Numbered from the stretch's first letter, positions 14,341 through 25,194 are shown. The stretch: 38,032 bases of DNA from Chlorobiota bacterium (GCA_030596395.1 JAUVKF010000030.1:1-38032); one strand, 5' to 3'. The notes: a model not told the origin generated them from the sequence alone. Numbers and translations: made by a program.

Positions 14341-16458
14341 CTATTTTCTGATTACTTTCTTTATTACCGATAGAATTTCATTATCTGTCTTTACAGAAAG
14401 TTTAAGCACATAAACACCCCTGTTCAGTGAAGCCATGTTAATATTTGATAGTTGCAGATCTGTATTTGTAAATCCTTGGTTTAGCTGAATAACCCTGTTT
14501 CCAAATATATCCACTATTTCAATTTTCACCTCACCCTTTTGTGGCAGTATGTAAGAGACATACAATTGAGAAGTAGTAGGATTAGGATAGCAGTTCAGGA
14601 ATAAGCCATTGTGTTCTTGATCCTGAATCCCTGCAAAGCTTTCTGATAGTGTACACACATAAGTTTCTAATGGCTCAAATCTGTTCTTGCCCCAGGTATA
14701 TCCATGGTACATTTGTACAATACTTCTTCCTTCTTTGTCAAGGAATTTGAAAGAAATAGAATTACCCGGTTTAAATCCATTAACTATATCAGTAGTTGGG
14801 TCATCCATCGAAGCTATAATATGAGCAATTAATTCTCCCCGATAACGAACTACTACACCTGCACCCACACACAATTCTCCATCAAACACAGCTATCTCAT
14901 CACCTTCCCTTACTTCAATGCCATCCAATGAGATATCCCTTACAATGATATTCATTGGGTTGTAAGGATTATTCGACCAAGGTAGTTCGAACAGTTTACT
15001 TTCTGTGATGGGGAACAGCTCAGGATAAACCCTTGTTGCTGGTATATCTACAGTGAGCGTATCAGTTCCCGATAACTTGATGTAATAGCCTTCACCAGGA
15101 TCAAAATCTCCAATGGTGTTAAACCATCCAAGGCCAGGAATTTCCTGTATAAAACCACCTGCTTCATCAATTACTTTAACCAGGTTGCTGTTGTCAATAA
15201 TATCCTGCAGTGCATTTTCAGCATCCTGTGAAACATCCATTGGATATCCCATAATGTTCCAACCTGTTATCAGTGGAATGTCGAATGGTAGTTCTGGAAC
15301 TACTCCCCTTGATGTCAGTTCATAATTCTCACTAACCTTCACGTAATATCCTTCAGTATTGGCCATATCCCCAATTGTATTCAGCCAACCTACACCTGGT
15401 ATGTCCTGGATAAACCCACCGGCCTCATCAATGGCTTTGACCAATACAGCAGAATCCATCATGCTTTTGAAAATTGAATCCGTTTGCATATGATCAGGTG
15501 TAATATTGAAAGAAGCAATGTTCCAGCCTGTGGTTAGATCAATTTGCTGGGTTACTTGTGGATGTTCCACTGCAAAGTAATCGCCAACAGTAAAAGTACC
15601 AACGGTGGTGAAGGATATGCCTTCGCGCGAGTAAGGATCGCTTCCAATTGCAGCACCTGTTTCTGTCCATATATAATCTGTTCCACCATTTGTGGTGAGT
15701 CCCACACTGCTGTTGGTTCTGTCAAAGTCGGTTAGTTCTTCTCCGCTGTTCCATTGAGGTGTAATAGTTACATCACCACCTGTTGGAACATCATCGCTAA
15801 TTATCCACGAGCGGTTAACAAAGTGATGGGTTGATGTGCCGGCAGGTTCTGCATCAACAACCCGCACATTATAAATGTCAGAAGTTCCTGTGTTATTTAA
15901 TGTAACAGGGTTATAAGCTGAGTTACCAACAGGAAACAATACGTCACCTGAACCAACCGTGCGTTTTACAACACCAGTGCCATTGGTTTGAACATATTTA
16001 GTGGATCCGGGAGTAGTCGCATCATTCGCCAGTGTAAGATCAAACTCGTTTAATGTGAGCAATCCATCTGTAAAAACCAGTGTGCCATAAATTGTCTGGT
16101 CAGCACCGGTTACGGTATTGGTAACCGACACTCCATTTGAATTGTCAATTTCCAGCGTTCCATAGAATTCTGCATCATGATTGCCGGTAATTTCCTGAGC
16201 TGAAATACCATTAAATTTAAAAGTGCCTGTTGAAGTGCCGGTGATTAATGCGGTAGAATTGTTTACGAGGTCACCCTTTATCTCAATAACACCAGTACTT
16301 GCTACATCGATGGACCCGCCGTTATTAACAAAGCCATTGGTTGCAATCACTTTAGCGCCGTTGGAAACAATCAGTTGAGATCCACTTTCTATAGTAACCT
16401 GGCTAAAGCCTATAGTAGCCAGACTGAGTAACGAAAATAAGAACAGAGGTTTTTTCAT
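14341..16458 (-). CDS. Secreted surface protein with T9SS C-terminal sorting domain (705 aa)
   Basis: Layout: signal peptide (1-19, MKKPLFLFSLLSLATIGFSQ); a beta-solenoid-like region with GSQLIVSNGAKVIATNG and VEIKGDLVNNS-type strands (20-170); a beta-rich domain (170-300); two tandem 80-residue repeats with GWNI, GGFIQ.IPG.GW.NTIGD and EGYY.K (306-385 and 393-475); an NNPYNPMNI domain with GDEIAVFD, CVGAG and MDDPTTD (495-605); and a type A T9SS sorting domain (618-705) starting at CYPNPTTSQLYVSY and ending in VLKLSVK..KKVIRK. It should be exported over both membranes and attached to the cell surface. No catalytic motif is visible. The same repeat-plus-NPYNPMN-plus-sorting cassette ends two other proteins of this window. 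A good promoter lies at 16560-16589. Confidence 0.88.
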   Translation of the reverse strand: MKKPLFLFSLLSLATIGFSQVTIESGSQLIVSNGAKVIATNGFVNNGGSIDVASTGVIEIKGDLVNNSTALITGTSTGTFKFNGISAQEITGNHDAEFYGTLEIDNSNGVSVTNTVTGADQTIYGTLVFTDGLLTLNEFDLTLANDATTPGSTKYVQTNGTGVVKRTVGSGDVLFPVGNSAYNPVTLNNTGTSDIYNVRVVDAEPAGTSTHHFVNRSWIISDDVPTGGDVTITPQWNSGEELTDFDRTNSSVGLTTNGGTDYIWTETGAAIGSDPYSREGISFTTVGTFTVGDYFAVEHPQVTQQIDLTTGWNIASFNITPDHMQTDSIFKSMMDSAVLVKAIDEAGGFIQDIPGVGWLNTIGDMANTEGYYVKVSENYELTSRGVVPELPFDIPLITGWNIMGYPMDVSQDAENALQDIIDNSNLVKVIDEAGGFIQEIPGLGWFNTIGDFDPGEGYYIKLSGTDTLTVDIPATRVYPELFPITESKLFELPWSNNPYNPMNIIVRDISLDGIEVREGDEIAVFDGELCVGAGVVVRYRGELIAHIIASMDDPTTDIVNGFKPGNSISFKFLDKEGRSIVQMYHGYTWGKNRFEPLETYVCTLSESFAGIQDQEHNGLFLNCYPNPTTSQLYVSYILPQKGEVKIEIVDIFGNRVIQLNQGFTNTDLQLSNINMASLNRGVYVLKLSVKTDNEILSVIKKVIRK

Positions 16459-16559
16459 AATTCATTAATTAATTGTTAATCAATTATTTGCTTTTATGAG
16501 GGCTTTTAATTCACTTAATTAATTTCAGTTTGAATAAATCGACCGGTTTGGTTGTTATG

Positions 16560-16589
16560 CAAATCTAATAATTTCATCGAAGATATCAA
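16560..16589 (-). promoter_or_regulatory. Bacteroidota-type promoter of the 705-aa surface-protein gene
   Basis: Read on the minus strand, TTG (16589-16587) and TAGATTTG (16567-16560) are 19 bp apart, which matches the TTG-N17-20-TAnnTTTG consensus. The transcript would start near 16553 and have a leader of about 95 nt. The promoter lies just beyond the end of an IS30-like transposase remnant. Confidence 0.65.
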
Positions 16590-16620
16590 TGAATTTAATG
16601 TTCTTTTAAAAAAGGTAGAT

Positions 16621-16746
16621 TCAACTCTTAAGTGCGACAGATATATTTATAAAGTTAGCCATAAAGACCTGGATTGGTGTTTTCCAACCCAAAGTTTTTC
16701 GGTGTCTTTTATTCAAGTCCCTGAAATCACACCAGGATTCTTCACA
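16621..16746 (-). pseudogene. C-terminal remnant of an IS30-family-like transposase
   Basis: Minus-strand translation gives FRDLNKRHRKTLGWKTPIQV followed by about 15 residues ending VALKS-stop. This is the typical end of IS30-family transposases (LN.RPRKTLGWKTP..VF ... VAL). A stop codon (TAA, minus strand) at 16747-16749 cuts the frame and no DDE part is found upstream, so only about 41 residues remain. The assignment rests on a short motif. Confidence 0.6.
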
Positions 16747-17048
16747 TTAAATTGCCATGAATGTGCCATCATTTTGACAAAATTTCCGCCTTTAATTTAT
16801 CGCATTTTTTTTTATACCTCCAATTGCAAACTATCCAAAGGCATAATGAGTATGATTTTGGGGTTGATATTTCTCCTGTTTATTGGATTCATGGTAGGCC
16901 TGTTTGTCGAAGCTTGGGTTTTTATCCAAAAACAGGAATATCATGCAAAGCTAACTGAATAATCCTGTCTAATTCAGTTAGTTCATCAAACTAATTATAA
17001 GAAAAATGTATATTTATGGCTTCAATTATTGACTTAAAAACAAACGCC
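16747..17048. other. Spacer between the IS remnant and the tandem surface-protein genes
   Basis: CTAACTGAAT (16951-16960) and ATTCAGTTAG (16972-16981) form a perfect 10-bp hairpin stem without a T-run. An open frame from ATG 16846 could encode a 38-residue hydrophobic peptide (MSMILGLIFLLFIGFMVG), but nothing else supports it as a gene. TATATTTA near 17010 resembles a -7 box only loosely. Confidence 0.4.
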
Positions 17049-20000
17049 ATGAAAAAAATTACTTGTTTACTTCTCGTATTATTTATTTTTTCCAGTTTTA
17101 ATAAATTATAATCCCAGGTCGCAATCAATATTGATGGTAGTACACCCAATGCCTCTGCTATGCTGGATGTGAAATCTGATACAAGCGGAATTCTCATCCC
17201 AAGAATGACAGAAGCACAGCGTGATGCCATCAATAGCCCTGCAATAGGCTTATTGATTTTTCAAACCGATAATACTACTGGGTTTTATTATTATGATGGA
17301 TCCTCATGGGGATTAATTGGGACCGGGGCTTTTGCTATTGATGATCTTAGTGATGGAAAATCAGAAGGATCCAGTATTTTTCTCGGTTTGGGATCAGGAG
17401 ATAATGATGATGGATCAAACAGCAATGTTGCAGTGGGAATTGATGCGCTTAATACAAATACTTCGGGATGGTTTAATACCGCAATCGGATACCAGGCATT
17501 ATTTACGAATACGACTGGATCTAGTAACACGGCAAATGGAAACAAGACTTTATATTCAAATACAACAGGATACAATAATACAGCAACTGGATGGCGCGCA
17601 TTAAATAAAAATACAACAGGATATCATAACACAGCAAATGGATATACTGCCTTAAATAATAACATAGCAGGTAATAAAAACACAGCAAATGGATGCTGGG
17701 CTTTATTTAATAATACTTCAGGCTCTAATAATACAGCAAGTGGATATAGCGCATTAAATGATAACACAACTGGGTATGATAACACGGCAAATGGATTCCA
17801 GGCTTCATTCTGGAACACAACAGGTTTTAACAATACAACTAATGGTGGTTACGCAAATTACTTTAATCAGGAAGGATCAAACAATACCATTCTAGGCTAT
17901 AAAGCCGGCATGGGAACATCCTTCCACAATAAATTCGGAAATGTATTCTTGGGATATATGGCAGGGTATAGCGAGGAAGGGAGCGATAAACTTTATATTG
18001 AAAATTCAAGTTCAACTTCTCCCTTAATTTATGGGGAATTTGACAATAATATATTAAGAGTAAATGGTACATTAGATATAAATAATGCATACCAGTTTCC
18101 AATGGCAGATGGAGCTACCGACCAGATATTTCGAACAGATGGTAGTGGGACATTGAGTTGGTCATTTATTAGTATTAATGATCTTACGGACGGAAAAACT
18201 GGCGGGGGTAGTATTTTTCTTGGCTCTAGTGCAGGAACCAATGATGATGGTTCTGATAATAACAATGTGGCTCTTGGAATTAGTGCGCTAAAAGCAAATA
18301 CAACCGGGAGTTACAATTCAGCAATAGGCTGGCACGCTTTATTGTTTAATACAACCGGAAATAACAATGTAGCACTTGGTAGTGGAGTATTGGGTCAAAA
18401 TACTACAGGTATTAGGAACGTAGCAATTGGAAATGGTGCAAATTTTTGGAGACAAGGTGGCTCATATAACACTATTATTGGTTATGAAGCTGGTTCAGGG
18501 ATCTATCTCAACAATAAATCAGGTAATGTATTCCTGGGATATCAAGCAGGGTATAATGAGACAGGAGATAACAAACTATACATCGAAAACTCAAACTCTT
18601 CAACACCTCTAATCTATGGTGAGTTCGATACTGATCTATTGCGAGTAAATGGAACCCTGGATATTAATAGTGCTTATCAATTTCCAACCAATGATGGGAC
18701 GTCAGGTCAAGTGCTTCAAACAAACGGAAGCGGCATGTTAAGTTGGATAAGTACAGGAGGAGGTAGCGGAGTTACAGAAATTAATGATTTGACAGATGGT
18801 ATCTCTGATGGTAGCAGTGTTTTTCTTGGTTCCGGTGCAGGAGTAAATGATGATGGCACGGATAATAAGAATGTTGCCGTTGGAATTGGGGCTCTTAATA
18901 GTAACAGCTCAGGTTTCTCAAATACATCAGTAGGGTTTCAGGCTTTAAACTCAAATACAAATAATGCATATAATAACGCTTTTGGACATCAAGCACTATA
19001 TTCAAATACTGGAGGTTCGAATAATATCGGAGTTGGACATCAAGCATTGTATTCAAATATATCTGGAAGCCACAATATTGCTGTTGGTAACGAGACTTTA
19101 TTTTCAAATACGACAGGTATCTCAAATACAGCTTATGGTGGAAACGCACTCTTTGCAAATACAACAGGAAATTATAATACGGCAAATGGCAATTTTGCAT
19201 TGTACTCTAATAATACAGGAATAAAAAATACAGCCTTCGGGGCTAGTGCTTTAATTAATAATTCAATCGGAAACTATAATACTGCCCTAGGATATCGAGC
19301 AGGGGGATACAAAGTTGAAGGTTCGAATAATACATTTATTGGATATGAAGCTGGAATGGGAAGCTCTCCTCACAATAAATCTGGAAATGTATTTCTTGGG
19401 TACAAAGCTGGACTCAATGAAATTGGCGATAACAAACTCTATATTGAAAATTCAAATTCATCCGCCCCTCTTATTTATGGTGAGTTTGACAATAATCTAT
19501 TGCGAATAAATGGAACTTTAGATGTAAATAATGCCTATCAATTTCCAACTTCTGATGGCACTACCAGCCAGGTACTACAAACTGACGGAAGTGGTGTATT
19601 AAGCTGGTCAACTGTATCTGGTGGTGGAGTTACAGAAATTAATGATTTGACAGATGGTATCTCTGATGGTAGCAGTGTTTTTCTTGGTCTTGGTGCAGGT
19701 GCTAATGATGACGGATCAGCAAATAAAAATACTGCAGTTGGAATTGATGCGCTAAATACAAACATTTCAGGAATTGATAACACAGCCACTGGATATCAAA
19801 CTTTAATCTCTAATACTACAGGAGATTATAACACCGCAAATGGGAATTGGGCTTTATATTCAAACATTTCAGGAAGTTATAACACCGCAAACGGGAAAGA
19901 TGCTTTATTCTATAATACAACAGGAAGTAACAACACTGCAAATGGGTGTGTTGCTCTGTTACATAATACAACAGGAGTGAATAACACGGCTAATGGAAGC

Positions 20001-20810
20001 GATGCCCTTTCTTCCAATACGGAAGGAAATCAAAATTCTGCTAATGGTAGTGGTGCTCTATTTTCCAATACGGAAGGAAATTGTAATACGGTTTTTGGCT
20101 TTAATGCAAGTTTTTATAATCAAACTGGCTCTTATAATACTATAGTAGGATGTGCCGCAGGTGTAGGAACACCAAATCACAATATATCAGGAAATGTATT
20201 TCTTGGATATATGGCAGGACATGATGAGGCTGGTGATAACAAACTTTATATTGAAAACTCCGCCATTTCAACACCCCTGATTTATGGTGAGTTTGATAAT
20301 GATCTTATAACCATTAATGGTAATCTTGGTATCGGAACAACTTCATTTGGCAATGGAACAGCTACACTGGCATTTCTTAATGGTACCGCTCCTACTGCTT
20401 CCATTACGGATGGTATATTGTTATATTCAGAAGATGAAAGTGCCTCCTCAGAGTTAAAGGTTAGGGATGAGGCTGGTAACGTAACAACGCTGTCGCCTCA
20501 CAATTTTAGTATGATCAATAAAAGTGAACCAATGGCCTGGTCGTTTTACAGTGAAAATGAAGAAGTAGACAAGAAAATAAATGTTGATATGCTAAGGGCA
20601 ATTCGACTTATTGAAGAAGTAACTGGTGAAAAACTGGCTTATGTTCAAAATATTGATGATGAATCTGGAAAAATTAATAGTGAGGAAAACACATTAGGAA
20701 TTATCCAACAACAACAAAATGATATTGATGATTTACTGAAAGTAGTCACTCAACAACAGAATGTTATAAATGAGATGGCTGTACGTATTGAAAAACTCGA
20801 GGCAAAATAA
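17049..20810 (+). CDS. Head-repeat surface protein, paralogue 1, interrupted by an in-frame TAA
   Basis: The gene should begin at ATG 17049: MKKITCLLLVLFIFSSFN parallels the signal peptide of the paralogue at 21064, and the two genes stay closely alike at DNA level for about 300 bp. Codon 21 is TAA (17109-17111) where the paralogue has CAA; from 17112 the frame is open to 20810, and ATG 17160 is the first usable internal start, which would give a protein of 1216 aa without signal peptide. The body is four super-repeats. Each opens with a DLTDG...FLG.GAG.NDDG segment, runs through many 17-residue units of the type NTA.GY.AL..NTTG.., and closes with NKSGNVFLGY.AG / NKLYIEN / PLIYGEFDN / QFP..DGT. 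The C-terminus (about the last 120 aa) has INVDMLRAIRLIEEVTGEKL and a glutamine-rich coiled coil. It looks like a trimeric adhesin or fibre-type head; no T9SS sorting domain is present. Confidence 0.8.
17109..17111 (+). other. Nonsense codon TAA inside the signal peptide
   Basis: The bases TTATAATCCCAGGTCGC correspond to TTACAATCCCAGGTCGC in the downstream paralogue. A single C-to-T change turns Gln into ochre at the predicted signal-peptide cleavage region, while more than 1200 codons behind it stay open. Confidence 0.85.
18768..18830 (+). repeat. 63-bp exact repeat, copy 1 (start of super-repeat 3)
   Basis: This segment, coding for the INDLTDGISDGSSVFLG region, is base-for-base identical to 19626-19688, 858 bp downstream. 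Exact identity including third codon positions points to recent duplication or gene conversion between super-repeats. Confidence 0.9.
19626..19688 (+). repeat. 63-bp exact repeat, copy 2 (start of super-repeat 4)
   Basis: Identical to 18768-18830. Recombination between the two copies would remove one whole super-repeat (858 bp, 286 codons) without shifting the frame. Confidence 0.9.
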
Positions 20811-20837
20811 AACATCATATTTAGTATTTTTTGGCAT

Positions 20838-20876
20838 GTGCGGTTACTATACTTCATAAATGTAGCCGCACTTTTT
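20838..20876 (+). terminator. Intrinsic terminator of head-repeat gene 1
   Basis: GTGCGGTTAC pairs with GTAGCCGCAC (10 bp, one wobble) and TTTTTG follows, 27 bp after the stop codon. The second paralogue is thus transcribed separately. Confidence 0.8.
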
Positions 20877-21063
20877 GTATCTATTACCCCACATTTTGAA
20901 TATTTTAGGCCGGTGTTGAACTATGGCTTAAATTAAAATTAAACTTTATAATACCAAACAGATCAATATTTTAATTGGATATGCAATACATTCAAAAATA
21001 AAAACAATTTCTAAAATTATCGTATTTTTAAGGCTCGTACTAAACACTAAATAACCAAACACC

Positions 21064-24000
21064 ATGAGAAAGATTGCTTGTTTACTTTTCGTATTATTCA
21101 TTTTATTAAGTTTTTACAACTTACAATCCCAGGTCGCAATCAATACTGATGGTAGTACACCCAATGCTTCTGCCATGCTGGATGTGAAATCTGATACAAG
21201 CGGAATCCTCATCCCAAGAATGACAGAAGCACAGCGTGATGCCATCAATAGCCCTGCAACAGGCTTAATGATCTTTCAAACCGATAATACTTCAGGATTT
21301 TATTATTATGATGGATACTCATGGGGATTAATCGGGACAGGGGCTTTTGCGATTGATGATCTTAGTGATGGTAAAACTGATGGCACAAGTGTTTTTCTTG
21401 GTGCTGGTGCTGGTATCAATGATGATGGGACAAATAATGAAAATGTTGCAATTGGTAAAAACGCATTTAATGCAAACATATCTGGTGATTTTAGTGTTGC
21501 TTGTGGGTACTCTGCTTTAAGTAATAACACATCGGGATATGAAAATACAGCCATTGGAAGAAAATCATTGTTTTCAAATACAACAGGAGATCATAATATC
21601 TCAATTGGAAATCAGGCTTTGTATTCAAATAATTCTGGTGGACGAAACATTGCTATTGGAAATAATGCGTTGTATAATAGTGCCAATGGTTGGAATAATA
21701 CTGCTGTTGGCTATAAAGCAATGTATCAAAATACGGATGGTGTAGAGAACACCGCTTTAGGGATAGAATCGATGTTGTACAATACTGTTGGAAATTTTAA
21801 TACAGCATTAGGCGCTTATAGTTTAGCCTTAAATATAAATGGATCTTTTAATTCAGCAATTGGGCATTCGGCACTATCTGAAAATTCAACAGGTAGTAAT
21901 AATAATGCCATGGGATACAATACCCTACAGCATAATACATCTGGAAATTACAACATCGCATTAGGATCAGATGCGTTAAGGTATAATTCAATTGGAAGTG
22001 GCAATATTGGTATTGGCTATCTGTCAAATCAGTTAAATCAAACAGGTAGTGAAAATACAATTGTTGGTGTTCTGGCAGGCAGAGGCTCAGCATACCATAG
22101 CAAATCTGGAAATGTGTTTATTGGTTATCAGGCAGGATACAATGACACAACAGACAACAAACTCTACATTGAAAACTCCAATGCAGACTCTGCCAATGCA
22201 TTAATTTATGGTGACTTTGAGAATGATATGCTCGCATTAAATGCAACCGTTGGTATTGGAACAACTATTCCTGCCGAACAACTAGATGTTGCCGGTGCGG
22301 TAAAACTGGGTAATACCACAAATGCCAATGCCGGTACAGTACGCTGGACAGGAAGTGATTTTGAAGGATATGATGGTACCTTATGGAATTCATTAACATT
22401 TAGTGGTGATAGTGATTGGGTGGAACAAAATGATACGCTATACAGGATTGCGGGGACAGATACTTTGCTTACTATTTTGGATAATGGTAATGTGGGGATT
22501 GGGATAACTACCCCTTCTCAACAATTAGAAATTACCAAATCAATTAGCTTGCCAAATACCATACATGCTGATACTGGGGTTATTTATAAAAATGGGACAA
22601 GATATCTACATAATTATCAACCAATAGGTGCAACTGGGTATAATACTTTTATTGGAAGAAATTCAGGAAACATGAGCATGATTTATGAAGGTTCAGAATA
22701 CGATGCTAGTTACAATATTGCTTTGGGAGATTTGACCTTGAGTTCTTTAACAAAAGGATTTGGAAATATTGGAATAGGTTACCTAGCCCTTAACTCCACA
22801 ACATATGGACATGGCAATACAAGTATAGGTTATAAAACACTATCCTCAAATGTTTCAGGTTTTTACAATGTTGCTGTAGGTTATAATTCAATGATTAATA
22901 ACACAACAGGATGGGGTAATGTTGCGCTTGGTCTTGTCGCTCTTCAAAATAATATTGATGGTTATGACAATGTTGCAGTAGGTGATCAGGCTCTTACTCA
23001 GAATACTTCTGGTCAGCTAAATACAAGCATTGGTAGGGAGTCTATGAGATGGAATGTTTCAGGGCATGCAAATTCTGCATTAGGTCAAAATGCTCTTTGT
23101 AATAATACTTCAGGGTCTTGGAATACTGCAGTAGGAGGTGGGGCATTATATGGCAATACTTCTGGGACTTCTAATGTATGCATTGGGTATGGTTCAGATT
23201 TTTATAATGAAATAAGTTCAAATAATACTATTATTGGATTTAATGCAGGTCGAAGTGAGAATTATCATAGTAAATCTGGCAATATTTTTTTAGGCTATAA
23301 AGCAGGCTACAATGATACAACAGACAACAAACTCTATATCGAAAACTCAGATGCAGACTCAGCCAATGCATTAATTTACGGGGATTTTGCTAATGATATG
23401 CTCGCAATAAATGGTACCGTTGGAATTGGTACAACAATCCCTGCCGAACAACTGGAAGTAAATGGAGCAATTAAGCTTGGTACAACCACAAATAATAATG
23501 CTGGCACAATTCGTTGGACAGGTGCTGATTTTGAGGGGTATAATGGGTATACATGGAACTCATTTTACGGTGGAGGTGATAGTGATTGGATAGAATTATC
23601 TGATAGGTTATATAGGATTACAGGAACTGATACGATAATTACTATTTTAAACAATGGTTCAGTTGGTATTGGTACTTCCGATCCAATAGGAATATTAGAT
23701 ATAGCAGGATCATATCATTTTCCTATTAGTGATGGCATCAATGGTCAATTATTACGTACAGATGGGAGTGGTACTTTAATTTGGTCTGATGATCTTGGAG
23801 CGATCCAATTAGATGATCTTTCAGATGCAAAAACTGAATTAACAAGTATATTTGTTGGGAATGGGGCAGGAATTAATGATAATGGGAATGGGAATTATAA
23901 CCTTGCCTTAGGTGTAGATGCTCTTCACTCAAACACTTCAGGGGTTTTTAATTCGGCGATAGGATATGCGGCTCTCTCCTCAAATACAACCGGTAGTAGT

Positions 24001-25194
24001 AATACTGCAAATGGATACAATGCATTATATTCAAATTCTACAGGATATTCAAATACTGCTATTGGACAGCAAGCTTCTTATTCAAACACAACTGGTATAA
24101 GAAATACATCTACTGGTTATTGGGCATTATATTCCAATTCATCAGGAAGTTATAATAATGCTTATGGCGAGCAATCTTTAAGGAATAATACCGTTGGAGA
24201 AAAAAATACCGCAATTGGATATATTTCATTGCATGAAAATACTATTGGAAATAGAAATACTGCGATGGGTAATGCTGCCTTACAATACAATGCTGAAGGG
24301 GATTACAATACTGGATTAGGGTTTGCTTCAAACATGTTTAATCAAAATGGATCAAATAATACAATTATTGGTTATGAAGCAGGCAAAGGAAATTCATTGC
24401 ATAGCAAATCTGGAAATATATTCTTGGGGTATCAAGCCGGCTTTAACGAAACATCTGATAATAAACTATATATCGAAAATTCAAATTCCACCTCTCCGTT
24501 GATCTATGGCGAATTCGACAATGAAATCCTGGCCGTAAACGGTTGGCTAGGCATAGGAACAATGAACCCTGATACAAGTTTTCACATAGTAGGAAATCTA
24601 AAAATGGAAGATGGTAACCAGGGAGCAGGAAAAGTCATGACATCTGACGCAAATGGTGTTGGATATTGGGCAACCGTTTCAGGATCTGATACCGACTGGA
24701 CTGAGACGACCGATTCATTGATGCGTATCGTTGGAACAGACACTTTGGTTACCATTACAAACTCAGGAAATGTTGGCATTGGTACCACAAATCCCGAATA
24801 CCCGCTTGATATATACGGTGGAAATATGCGTCTGAAGACGGATGATTACGCCCAAATCACCATTCAGGGTGGAGTATTATCTGGTTTTCTGGGAGTAAAT
24901 AATCCTTCCGCGTTTATGTATCTTGGCACCTACACCAATCAGGAATTACGCTTTATGACCAACAATGCCCAAAGAATGATCATAGAAACCAATGGTGATG
25001 TTGGCATAGGTACATTAAGCCCGGATGAAAAATTTGAAATTGAGTTTGGTGCTGAATCGGTGGATGTGGAGATTGGCCGGGGAACTACCGACACAGATGT
25101 TACCTTTCTTACGTTAAGAAGCCCCAATGGCACTAAATTCTACATCACTGTAGCCGATGATGGCACTTTGTCAAGCTCTGCAACAAAACCGTAA
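21064..25194 (+). CDS. Head-repeat surface protein, paralogue 2 (1376 aa)
   Basis: The intact sister of the gene at 17049. Signal peptide MRKIACLLFVLFILLSFYNLQSQ is followed by the shared N-terminal block (SGILIPRMTEAQRDAINSPA, FQTDN, GFYYYDG.SWGLIGTG), which is widespread in Bacteroidota surface proteins. Then come three super-repeats of 17-residue units (for example NTAIGRKSLFSNTTGDH), each ended by SGN.FLGY.AGYNDTTDNKLYIEN and L(I/A)YG.F(E/D)N. Between super-repeats are linker modules with DW.E..D.LYRI.GTDT..TIL.NG.VGIGT. The C-terminus repeats VGIGT..P...F.I and ends FYITVADDGTLSSSATKP; it has neither a coiled coil nor a T9SS sorting domain. Probably a fibrous surface or matrix protein. 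How it leaves the cell after Sec is not evident. Confidence 0.88.
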   Translation: MRKIACLLFVLFILLSFYNLQSQVAINTDGSTPNASAMLDVKSDTSGILIPRMTEAQRDAINSPATGLMIFQTDNTSGFYYYDGYSWGLIGTGAFAIDDLSDGKTDGTSVFLGAGAGINDDGTNNENVAIGKNAFNANISGDFSVACGYSALSNNTSGYENTAIGRKSLFSNTTGDHNISIGNQALYSNNSGGRNIAIGNNALYNSANGWNNTAVGYKAMYQNTDGVENTALGIESMLYNTVGNFNTALGAYSLALNINGSFNSAIGHSALSENSTGSNNNAMGYNTLQHNTSGNYNIALGSDALRYNSIGSGNIGIGYLSNQLNQTGSENTIVGVLAGRGSAYHSKSGNVFIGYQAGYNDTTDNKLYIENSNADSANALIYGDFENDMLALNATVGIGTTIPAEQLDVAGAVKLGNTTNANAGTVRWTGSDFEGYDGTLWNSLTFSGDSDWVEQNDTLYRIAGTDTLLTILDNGNVGIGITTPSQQLEITKSISLPNTIHADTGVIYKNGTRYLHNYQPIGATGYNTFIGRNSGNMSMIYEGSEYDASYNIALGDLTLSSLTKGFGNIGIGYLALNSTTYGHGNTSIGYKTLSSNVSGFYNVAVGYNSMINNTTGWGNVALGLVALQNNIDGYDNVAVGDQALTQNTSGQLNTSIGRESMRWNVSGHANSALGQNALCNNTSGSWNTAVGGGALYGNTSGTSNVCIGYGSDFYNEISSNNTIIGFNAGRSENYHSKSGNIFLGYKAGYNDTTDNKLYIENSDADSANALIYGDFANDMLAINGTVGIGTTIPAEQLEVNGAIKLGTTTNNNAGTIRWTGADFEGYNGYTWNSFYGGGDSDWIELSDRLYRITGTDTIITILNNGSVGIGTSDPIGILDIAGSYHFPISDGINGQLLRTDGSGTLIWSDDLGAIQLDDLSDAKTELTSIFVGNGAGINDNGNGNYNLALGVDALHSNTSGVFNSAIGYAALSSNTTGSSNTANGYNALYSNSTGYSNTAIGQQASYSNTTGIRNTSTGYWALYSNSSGSYNNAYGEQSLRNNTVGEKNTAIGYISLHENTIGNRNTAMGNAALQYNAEGDYNTGLGFASNMFNQNGSNNTIIGYEAGKGNSLHSKSGNIFLGYQAGFNETSDNKLYIENSNSTSPLIYGEFDNEILAVNGWLGIGTMNPDTSFHIVGNLKMEDGNQGAGKVMTSDANGVGYWATVSGSDTDWTETTDSLMRIVGTDTLVTITNSGNVGIGTTNPEYPLDIYGGNMRLKTDDYAQITIQGGVLSGFLGVNNPSAFMYLGTYTNQELRFMTNNAQRMIIETNGDVGIGTLSPDEKFEIEFGAESVDVEIGRGTTDTDVTFLTLRSPNGTKFYITVADDGTLSSSATKP

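Noticed and set aside
16552..16962. A 136-residue plus-strand ORF with a C-terminal membrane segment
   Set aside because: Its first part is the reverse strand of an IS30-like transposase remnant and overlaps a minus-strand promoter. Only a 38-residue hydrophobic peptide from 16846 might remain, without further support.
17430..24320. CRISPR-like array because of the regular 51-bp periodicity
   Set aside because: The periodic units are in frame and code for 17-residue protein repeats; there are no conserved repeats with unique spacers and no cas genes.
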